Shown in pieces: positions 58,060-64,000 of a stretch of 64,000 bases of DNA. The stretch comes from G963668435 sp963668435. Lineage in GTDB: Bacteria; Latescibacterota; Latescibacteria; Latescibacterales; Latescibacteraceae. The stretch is taken from assembly GCA_963668435.2 (NCBI GenBank), contig CAXXSC010000003.1, forward strand, positions 228,753-292,752. The letters run 5' to 3'. Position numbers and translations under genes: made by a program. The notes under the pieces were generated by a model that made no database searches, was not told the origin of the DNA, and worked only from the letters and a program-made list of their open reading frames with translations. Each line of letters starts with the position of its first letter. The first letter of the stretch is position 1.

Positions 58060-59343
58060 TCAATCCGCGACTTTGTCCGCCGTACGCCCGCCGTTCTCGT
58101 TTTCCCTTACCGGGAACTCGAGTGTCACCACAGTGGCACCACCGCTGTCGTCACGGCGTGTGGATTCTATGTGTATACGGCCTCCATGCTCCTCGGTGAT
58201 TGATTTACAGACAGCAAGGCCAAGCCCTGCGCCTTCCGCCTTAGTGGTGTAGAACGGTTCGAACACGTTGTCGAGCACATCGTTCGGGATGCCCTCGCCG
58301 CTGTCTTTGAACTGAAATACAGCGAATTCCGTACCTGCCGGTTCCTCCTTGATAATGCCCGAACTGACAATAAGCGTTCCGCCCTCAGACATTGCGTCGA
58401 TCGCGTTAAGAAGGATGTTGACGACAACCTGCTTGAACTTGTCACGGTCGGCACGTATTTTCGGCAGTTTTGACAGGCGGCGGTGCAATTTGATCGCCTG
58501 GGCATCGAGCCGAAGCGAAAACAGGGTGAGGGCGTCCTCGATTATCCTGATCGCGTCGACTGCCTCGAAATTCAGCTCTTTCGGGCGCGCGAACAGGAGA
58601 AGGTCCTCGACAATGCGGCCCAGACGGTCAACTTCGTCAATGATGAGGTCGACATATTCGCCGCGTTCATCGTCTGGTGCTGTCTTGCGTTTCAGAAGCT
58701 GTGCCGCGCCTTTGAGCCCGGCAAGCGGATTTCTCAGCTCATGGGACATTGTGGCCGCAAGACGTCCCAGTGCCGCCATTTTCTCCGATTCAACCAGTTT
58801 CTTCTGCGTTTTCTCAAGTGCCCTTTTGGCGTTCAATTCCCGTTCATACATACGGGCGTTCCTGAGAAGACCCGAGACTTGGTGCGCTACGGTTTTCAGA
58901 AGCCGCTTTTCATATTGCTCATATTTGCGTGCTTTCCTTGTCTGGACGTTCAAGACGCCGATAAGTTCCTCGTGAAAGACAAGGGGGACGCTCAGAAGCG
59001 AATGAAATTCCTCCTCGCCAGTCTGCGGGAAATACACATGCCGCCTGTCCTGCGTAACATCGGTCACCGCAACGGTTCGTCCCTGTTTTGCGGCACGTCC
59101 CGTAATGCCTTCGCCGGGATGAATCCTTACCTGTCCCACCGCATCGTTTTTCAAGCCGACTGTGGCCTCCAGCACAAGGGTATCATTGCCGCCGTCATAA
59201 AGATATATAGAACATACATCAGCTTTCATGATCTTCGCTGTGATCTCGACCACCTGCGCGAGGATTACTTTCGTATCGAGTGGCCCGTTGACAATTTCGC
59301 CGATTTTTGCGACCGCGATAAGGTTTTCACTGTATTTTTTCAC
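58060..59343 (-). CDS. Soluble GAF-domain sensor histidine kinase
   Basis: A complete cytoplasmic histidine kinase of 427 residues: GAF domain (about 20-165), coiled coil (166-190), HisKA with H-box MSHELRNPLAGLKGA (H201) and HATPase_c with the N box VVVNILLNAIDAMSEGG, G1 DSGEGIPNDV, F box FEPFYTTK and G2 GAGLGLAVC. No membrane helix or receiver domain is present, and no response regulator is adjacent. GTG 59343 is the start. The catalytic domain makes it a conceivable trans-partner for the ATPase-less GAF-HisKA protein at 31.6 kb. Confidence 0.94.
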   Translation of the reverse strand: MKKYSENLIAVAKIGEIVNGPLDTKVILAQVVEITAKIMKADVCSIYLYDGGNDTLVLEATVGLKNDAVGQVRIHPGEGITGRAAKQGRTVAVTDVTQDRRHVYFPQTGEEEFHSLLSVPLVFHEELIGVLNVQTRKARKYEQYEKRLLKTVAHQVSGLLRNARMYERELNAKRALEKTQKKLVESEKMAALGRLAATMSHELRNPLAGLKGAAQLLKRKTAPDDERGEYVDLIIDEVDRLGRIVEDLLLFARPKELNFEAVDAIRIIEDALTLFSLRLDAQAIKLHRRLSKLPKIRADRDKFKQVVVNILLNAIDAMSEGGTLIVSSGIIKEEPAGTEFAVFQFKDSGEGIPNDVLDNVFEPFYTTKAEGAGLGLAVCKSITEEHGGRIHIESTRRDDSGGATVVTLEFPVRENENGGRTADKVAD

Positions 59344-59396
59344 TGTTCGATTCCGTTTCGTTACTATTCAATACGAAATGCCGCTTGGATGCTGTT

Positions 59397-60398
59397 TCAA
59401 CTTTTAAAATGTTCATAACCGCCTGATTGAAGTGTTTCCGTTTTTCCAGCCTCTCGGATCAGTTCAATGTTGCCAGCCATGTCGGTGATAGTGCCGATTC
59501 TTGTTATCTGACTTCCGGGAGTGTCGATTCGTTCGGAAATTCCGCTGTCAGGTGAAGTGAACAGCAAAGCGAATTCTTCACCTGACCTGAGCGCGAAAAG
59601 AATTCTGTCATCGATACGGCCTTCTGCGAATTCCCGGTATTCCTTTGACAGCGGCAGTAACGACGCCTCTATTGCCGCGCCAGAGCCGCTTTCCTCGCAG
59701 ATATGCATGATATCCGTGGCGACACCGTCGGAAATATCGATCATCGCTGTTATCTCTGCCTGTCCTGCCAGAGTTTTTGCGAGTTCCACCTCGGCATCGG
59801 GCGCGATGAATTTTCGTTTCAGGCTGTCGTATCCCGGCACGTTTTCAGTGAACGCCATCAGACCAGCCATAGCATCGCCGATTGTGCCGCTGACATAGAT
59901 GCTGTCGCCTGGCCTTGCACCGCTGCGATACAGCGCTTTACCCGGATCAGCCGTTCCGATAACGGTCACCGTGACGGTCAGCGGGCCGGGCGTCGAGGTC
60001 GTTTCGCCACCAGCGAGAGTGCAGCCATAACGATCGGCGCATTCCTTGAGTCCGCGAAACAGGGAGACGGCATCGTTGAGCCTCATGCTTTTCGGCATGG
60101 ACAGCGAGAGCAGCGAGAACAGCGGTGATCCCGCCATTGCCGCTATATCGCTTACCGATGCGCTCATGCACCGCGCACCAATCTCCCCGAAACTGAAAAA
60201 TTCCCGGTTGAAATGCACTGTGTCGACAAAAGTGTCGGTTGTCGCGAGTATGCTTTTGCCGGAAATCGCCGCAGTTTCAAGGCAGTCATCCCCGACAGAG
60301 CGGAGGAATGGGCCGCCGTTGCCGGGCATTTCATGCTTGATCGCCTCGATAAAGGCAATTTCACCGCATTCTGCAAGGGTTGTCGTGCTGGTATCCAT
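59397..60398 (-). CDS. thiL: Thiamine-monophosphate kinase ThiL
   Basis: ThiL phosphorylates thiamine monophosphate to the active diphosphate. The 333 residues show the N-terminal GEIAFIEAIKHEMP with FLRSVGDDCLE (ATP/metal-binding acids), LATTDTFVDTVHF, ASVSDIAAMAG, CTLAGGETTS, YVSGTIGDAMAGL and MIDISDGVATDI, the AIR-synthase-like family motifs. ATG 60398 is preferred to an upstream TTG at 60404; no strong ribosome site is seen for either. It is a lone thiamine gene here. Confidence 0.93.
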   Translation of the reverse strand: MDTSTTTLAECGEIAFIEAIKHEMPGNGGPFLRSVGDDCLETAAISGKSILATTDTFVDTVHFNREFFSFGEIGARCMSASVSDIAAMAGSPLFSLLSLSMPKSMRLNDAVSLFRGLKECADRYGCTLAGGETTSTPGPLTVTVTVIGTADPGKALYRSGARPGDSIYVSGTIGDAMAGLMAFTENVPGYDSLKRKFIAPDAEVELAKTLAGQAEITAMIDISDGVATDIMHICEESGSGAAIEASLLPLSKEYREFAEGRIDDRILFALRSGEEFALLFTSPDSGISERIDTPGSQITRIGTITDMAGNIELIREAGKTETLQSGGYEHFKS

Positions 60399-60554
60399 GA
60401 TCAATCTAATATCAGAATTTCAGATAAACCAGTCAAGGCTTACTTGTCAATATACGAGTGTTTGAACAGGCGGATAGCTGTAATGAAAGAAAAAATTGAT
60501 CAATGAATCAAAAACTGTCAGATGCTACATACTTCAAGGCCGCCCTGAAGCAGC

Positions 60555-61364
60555 TCATTCAGGTTTGTCGTCGAGGGGATGACGATAGCATTCACGGCAC
60601 TTGATACAGCTTGGTGAGTCCACATCTTTCGGGTGATTGATATGGACCGGACAGGTCTTAAGATAGTAGCGCGGTTTCTCCGCCTCGCGTTTCTCTTTGG
60701 GTGGATGGACGAAAAGCGAGATGCGGTTGAAAAGGCCGAAAATGGCGCCGAGCGGGCATGCTGTCCGGCAGAAAGGCCGTTTGATAAATACCGAACCGCC
60801 GATAACCGCGGCAAGCAGCCCGATTTTCATCCAGAACCACCAGCCTATCATATTAAGAATGGCGCTTCCCATGCTGAACGCTGTGACCTCGCCGAATTTC
60901 ACCGTGTACCATTCCCTGATCACTATCGGAAGGCCGGCCTCGAGTGTTCCCGCAGGGCAGAGCGTACAGAAAAAGGGCTCTTTAATAATAGGAGGGAGGA
61001 CCAGCACAAATAGGATCAGCGTGATATATTTGCCGTATTCGGCATAACGCGGCAGACGGATTTTTCTGCTTCGTATCTTTCCGAGAATATCCTGAAGGAA
61101 TCCGAACGGACAAACATGGCTGCACCAGAAACGTCCTGCCGCAGCGCTGAACAGCCCTATTACACCGAGGGCGAAAAACGGTATCATGCCAATGACAAGG
61201 AAATGCTGGATAGTGCCGATCGGGCATGCTCCCTGGGCCAGCGGGCATGAATAGCAGTTGAGTGCCGGAACCGGAAGCCACGGTAGGGCCATGCTTCCGA
61301 CAAACGGAAAGTTCAGGATGAAAAAGGCGCTGATCTGCCACCAGATACGTTTGACTCCTCCCAC
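60555..61364 (-). CDS. Membrane polyferredoxin, NapH/CcoG-like 4Fe-4S protein
   Basis: A 269-residue inner-membrane protein with about four membrane segments and many cysteine clusters: NCYSCPLAQGACPIG, FWCSHVCPFGFLQD, FFCTLCPAGTLE, RPFCRTACPLGAIFG and a C-terminal CPVHINHP...CIKCRECYRH ferredoxin motif. This is the NapH-type electron-transfer architecture. GTG 61364 follows a GGAGGA site, 9 nt after the CXXC miniprotein. With its neighbours it looks like a small redox operon delivering electrons across the membrane. Confidence 0.9.
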   Translation of the reverse strand: MGGVKRIWWQISAFFILNFPFVGSMALPWLPVPALNCYSCPLAQGACPIGTIQHFLVIGMIPFFALGVIGLFSAAAGRFWCSHVCPFGFLQDILGKIRSRKIRLPRYAEYGKYITLILFVLVLPPIIKEPFFCTLCPAGTLEAGLPIVIREWYTVKFGEVTAFSMGSAILNMIGWWFWMKIGLLAAVIGGSVFIKRPFCRTACPLGAIFGLFNRISLFVHPPKEKREAEKPRYYLKTCPVHINHPKDVDSPSCIKCRECYRHPLDDKPE

Positions 61365-61373
61365 TCGTCCTCC

Positions 61374-61514
61374 TTACTTAAGCCCTATGCAGGAATAGCA
61401 TATCATGGTGGCGTTGGCAACAATATCCGGAAGCTCGTCACGAAATAATCCCGCGACGAGCAGTCCGGCAAATACTACTATCAATCCTGTCCTGATGAAA
61501 AACGTTCTTTTCAT
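61374..61514 (-). CDS. 46-residue CXXC miniprotein (CD1871A-like)
   Basis: A short ORF easily overlooked. It encodes a basic start (MKRTFFIRTG), one membrane helix (about 11-24), a charged REL-like step (FRDELPDIV) and a C-terminal CYSC motif in MICYSCIGLK. This matches the layout of the CD1871A-type CXXC miniproteins, which end in a CxxCIG motif. It lies 12 nt after the thioredoxin lipoprotein and 9 nt before the polyferredoxin, so the three are probably one operon. Confidence 0.82.
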   Translation of the reverse strand: MKRTFFIRTGLIVVFAGLLVAGLFRDELPDIVANATMICYSCIGLK

Positions 61515-61526
61515 GCTCAGTCGCTT

Positions 61527-62204
61527 TCAGCCATTCGTTCCATTATTCTTGAGGAAATCCTCAAAATTCATCGTCTTATAGGCTTCCTGCTGGATGAAAT
61601 CGAGAATTGGTGCGAAATCCTCTGTTGCAAGGTACCCCGAATGACTGTTCAGGGGCTTACCATCCTTGTCGATCCAGACGAGTGTCGGAAGTCCGCTGAC
61701 ACCGAAATTGCGTAACAGGCTGCGCATGTCTAGATGCTGAACCTCGTAGCCGGATGTATCTTCATCGAGGTAGGTGAGCATTTTCTTCTCACCCTCATTT
61801 ATATAGATATCTCCTGCGAAACTCGGTTGCTCCGTGTCGACCATGAGCGTAATCCAGCCATCGTTGAAACGTTTCTTGATCTCCCCGGCGGCATAGGTCT
61901 CTTTTTTCATTTTAACACAGAATTTGCACCAGTCTGCGGTGAAATGAATGAATATCGGCTTGTCCTCTTTTTTCGCGGCAGCCATGGCCTCATTCCAGTC
62001 GGTGTACCACTTGACATCGGGTACATTTTCACCGGTATCCACCTTTTTGGCGGCGACATTTGTCTCGACATTTGTCTGAGGCTGATATTTCTTGTACGGG
62101 CTGTCATCGGCGGCCTTGGTGTCGCTTCCGCCTGATCCGCCGCAGGCGCCTGTCAGGGCGCATAAAGCTATAGTTCCCGATAAAGCGAGAGTACGGATTT
62201 TCAT
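61527..62204 (-). CDS. Thioredoxin-fold lipoprotein
   Basis: A 225-residue exported thioredoxin-like protein. From ATG 62204 (AAGGAT site) it begins with a lipoprotein signal, lipobox LTGAC (C21), then a polar linker (about 25-62) and a thioredoxin domain with active site ADWCKFC (C93, C96) and the cis-proline motif VSGLPTLVWID. It probably reduces or relays disulfides in the periplasm. It is the first gene of a likely operon with the CXXC miniprotein and polyferredoxin. Confidence 0.92.
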   Translation of the reverse strand: MKIRTLALSGTIALCALTGACGGSGGSDTKAADDSPYKKYQPQTNVETNVAAKKVDTGENVPDVKWYTDWNEAMAAAKKEDKPIFIHFTADWCKFCVKMKKETYAAGEIKKRFNDGWITLMVDTEQPSFAGDIYINEGEKKMLTYLDEDTSGYEVQHLDMRSLLRNFGVSGLPTLVWIDKDGKPLNSHSGYLATEDFAPILDFIQQEAYKTMNFEDFLKNNGTNG

Positions 62205-62315
62205 GATTGTATCCTTTCCAGAAAAAGCGGGATTAGTATTGTTTCTTACTCTTTTCAACTCAGGACACGAGCCGTGGTTCCCGTTTTTTATGGTTATAGC
62301 TATTATTATATTTTG

Positions 62316-62888
62316 TTAATTTATTGATCTGTCGCTGGCACAGACAATTTCGGCCGCGTCTTCAAGGCTGTTCACTATATGGTCGGCATCGATCGTGCCT
62401 GCATGCTCGCTTGCCTTGCTGCCGCTTATCAGGATCGTTTTGACTCCCGCACGTTTCCCTGCCTCGATATCACGTGCCGCGTCGCCGATGAAAAAAGTGG
62501 TTGATGGATCGATGCCGAAATCCTCCATGGCATCGAGCAGAAGGCCCGGTTCCGGTTTCCTGCAGCGGCACTTGTCCGGCGTCCAGTGCGGGCAGTAGTA
62601 GACTGCCGTTATGTCGCCGCCATGTTCACGGATCGTGTCGATCATGTATCGGTGAAGGCGGTCGAGGCCCTCGTGGGTCTGACGGCCCTTGTGAATACAT
62701 GCCTGGTTCGTGATGACAATAATGCCGAATCCGGCCTGTGTGAGACGGGCGATGCTTGTAAGCGAGCCCTCCATCCATTCCCATTCCTCAATGGTCATGG
62801 TGTAGTCGCCGCGCTCGACATTAATGACACCGTCACGGTCAAGAAAGACATATTTTGTATGATCCGATGCTTGTGCGAACTGTATCAA
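62316..62888 (-). CDS. gmhB: D-glycero-D-manno-heptose 1,7-bisphosphate 7-phosphatase GmhB
   Basis: A HAD-superfamily phosphatase of ADP-heptose synthesis. The 190 residues contain motif I FLDRDGVINVE (D17, D19), VITNQACI, the zinc loop YYCPHWTPDKCRCRKPEPG and the late HAD motif FFIGDAARDIEAGKRAG. The start is TTG 62888. HldE, which acts before and after GmhB in the pathway, is encoded 51 nt upstream on the same strand. Confidence 0.93.
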   Translation of the reverse strand: MIQFAQASDHTKYVFLDRDGVINVERGDYTMTIEEWEWMEGSLTSIARLTQAGFGIIVITNQACIHKGRQTHEGLDRLHRYMIDTIREHGGDITAVYYCPHWTPDKCRCRKPEPGLLLDAMEDFGIDPSTTFFIGDAARDIEAGKRAGVKTILISGSKASEHAGTIDADHIVNSLEDAAEIVCASDRSIN

Positions 62889-62939
62889 TGGCTGTTTCCG
62901 TTTGATATTTCTATAGTTATGCTTAAGCGTATGAGAGTC

Positions 62940-64000
62940 TCAGCTTTTTTTGATACGCTCGATGATTGCCGAGGTCGACATGCTGTTCACAATCTCGACC
63001 AACCTGACCTCGCCGCCGTAGGACTCGACAACATCCCAGCCCACGACTTCTTCCTTGCTGTAATCGGCTCCCTTGACAAGCACATCCGGCCTGACAGCCT
63101 CGATCAGGGACAGCGGTGTGTCCTCGTCGAACAGCGTGACAAAATCGATGCATTCGAGCGCCGCGAGTACATGGCTTCGCTCAGTCTCGCCGATTATGGG
63201 CCGTGAATCACCCTTGAGCCGTTTGATCGAGCTGTCGGTGTTCAGGCCGACAATGAGGATGTCACCGTAACTCCGGGAATCGTTGAGATAGGTGATGTGG
63301 CCCATGTGAAGGATGTCGAAACAGCCGTTGGTGAACACGATTTTTTTGCCGGAACCCTTGAGCTCCCTGACCCTGTCGATCAGTGTCTTGCGGTCCATGA
63401 TCTTTTCCGACGCTGTCGGGCCGAACGCGTAGTCGAGTATCTCGGCTGCCGTGGTGGTCGCTGTCATGTGTTTTCCGACAACGATGCCTGCCGCGATGTT
63501 TGCGGTATTGCAAGCGTCGGCAAGTGACGCGCCTGCCGCGAGCGCACAGGCTGTTGTTGCGATCACGGTATCACCCGCGCCGGTGACATCGTAAACCTCC
63601 CGTGCACGCGTGTGGATGTGTATCGAAGAGCCGTTGCCCTCGACAAGCATCATACCGTCCGCGCCGAGGGTGACCAGTATGTTCCCGATCTCGAAACGCT
63701 CCATGAGGATACGCGCCTCTTTTTCAACTTCCCGGAGCGGAACACTCGGCCTGCCGCATGCTTCGCAGAGTTCCTTATAATTAGGAGTGACCATAAAAGC
63801 CTGTCGATACTGTCCGAAATCCATACTTTTGGGATCGACAATGACCTTTTTGCCCGAGGAAACGATCTTTTCGACAAGGGACGGCGTTACGATTCCCTTG
63901 GCATAGTCGGAAATGACTACTATTTCACCCGCCTGTGCCGCGACCGAGGCTGTGATTTCGTTTTCGAGAGACTCGCCGATTGCCTCGACACTTTCCCTGT
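62940..64000 (-). CDS. hldE: Bifunctional heptose kinase/adenylyltransferase HldE, N-terminus outside window
   Basis: The frame is open to the right edge, so this is the 3' part (about 353 residues). The PfkB-type kinase half is represented by VVISDYAKGIV, VTLGADGMMLVEG and DVTGAGDT (catalytic Asp region). The C-terminal nucleotidyltransferase half has VFTNGCFDILHMGHITYL, VGLNTDSSIKRLKG and FDEDTPLSLIEAVRPDVLVK. HldE phosphorylates heptose-7-phosphate and, after GmhB, forms ADP-heptose for LPS. An internal ATG at 63824 is not the true start. Confidence 0.95.
   Translation of the reverse strand, partial: RESVEAIGESLENEITASVAAQAGEIVVISDYAKGIVTPSLVEKIVSSGKKVIVDPKSMDFGQYRQAFMVTPNYKELCEACGRPSVPLREVEKEARILMERFEIGNILVTLGADGMMLVEGNGSSIHIHTRAREVYDVTGAGDTVIATTACALAAGASLADACNTANIAAGIVVGKHMTATTTAAEILDYAFGPTASEKIMDRKTLIDRVRELKGSGKKIVFTNGCFDILHMGHITYLNDSRSYGDILIVGLNTDSSIKRLKGDSRPIIGETERSHVLAALECIDFVTLFDEDTPLSLIEAVRPDVLVKGADYSKEEVVGWDVVESYGGEVRLVEIVNSMSTSAIIERIKKS

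Noticed and set aside
58483..59418. A 311-codon + strand ORF opposite the GAF histidine kinase
   Set aside because: It is antisense to a complete kinase with all motifs, and its translation has no family features.
1..64000. tRNA, rRNA, CRISPR, insertion sequence or prophage
   Set aside because: I looked for cloverleaf-like genes, regularly spaced repeats, transposase motifs and phage genes and found none that I could support.

Overview
The window is a chromosomal segment of roughly 50% GC from a motile, diderm (Gram-negative-type) bacterium. P-ring and L-ring genes (flgI, flgH), a full Tol-Pal operon, and gmhB plus hldE for ADP-heptose (LPS core) all indicate an outer membrane. The short primary sigma factor, which lacks region 1.1, resembles the Bacteroidota/FCB type. 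The co-occurrence of FliW, CsrA, FlaG, FlbD, FlhF and FlhG with L/P rings fits an FCB-related lineage, possibly an uncultivated phylum such as Latescibacterota or Zixibacteria. I cannot place it more precisely from sequence reading alone. I saw no rRNA, tRNA, CRISPR array, insertion sequence or prophage.

From 1 to about 40.4 kb and again from 45.4 to 52.1 kb lies a nearly complete flagellar regulon on the + strand. In order it contains: rod, MS ring, switch and ATPase (flgB, flgC, an orphan, a lytic transglycosylase, fliE, fliF, fliG, fliH, fliI, fliJ); the hook-length and hook block (a MotE-like gene, a giant fliK, flgD, a TIGR02530-like gene, flgE); motor and C-ring (flbD, motA, motB, fliL, fliM, fliN); export gate (fliO, fliP, fliQ, fliR, flhB, and flhA as two overlapping ORFs); placement and sigma genes (flhF, flhG, fliA); a second FliK-like/FlhB-C-like pair; a GAF-HisKA protein without an ATPase domain; the distal rod, rings and junction (flgF, flgG, flgA, flgH, flgI, flgJ, flgN, flgK, flgL, fliW); then csrA, flagellin, flaG, a very large fliD, fliS, a FlgN/FliT-like chaperone and a FlgM-like protein with a duplicated anti-sigma motif.

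The flgN-flgK-flgL-fliW-csrA-flagellin order known from Bacillus is preserved, except that a complete tolQ-tolR-tolA-tolB-pal-cpoB operon on the minus strand sits between fliW and csrA. Regulation is partly visible. Two strong sigma-54 (-24/-12) promoters precede the fliK/hook block and the flgF rod/ring block. A consensus-like sigma-28 promoter precedes flagellin, and sigma-70-type promoters precede fliE, fliI and the GAF-HisKA gene. This implies a sigma-70, sigma-54, sigma-28 hierarchy in which fliA and the FlgM-like gene are encoded here, while the sigma-54 activator is not in the window. The flagellin leader carries a CsrA-type site, matching the FliW-CsrA-flagellin homeostasis loop.

From 52.5 kb on are housekeeping genes: a CCA-adding-enzyme/poly(A)-polymerase-type nucleotidyltransferase (+), then on the minus strand an M23-like protein with a damaged metal motif, the primary sigma factor, HtrA, a coiled-coil protein, a complete GAF histidine kinase, ThiL, a three-gene redox module (thioredoxin lipoprotein, a 46-aa CXXC miniprotein, a polyferredoxin), GmhB and the 3' part of hldE, which runs off the window.

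The most unusual features are the flhA split exactly at the membrane/cytoplasm junction, the FliN N-terminus with three 22-residue repeats resembling the CheY-binding motif of FliM, the 1378-residue FliK alongside a second FliK/FlhB-like pair, the duplicated FlgM-like motif, and the Tol-Pal insertion in the FliW-CsrA locus.
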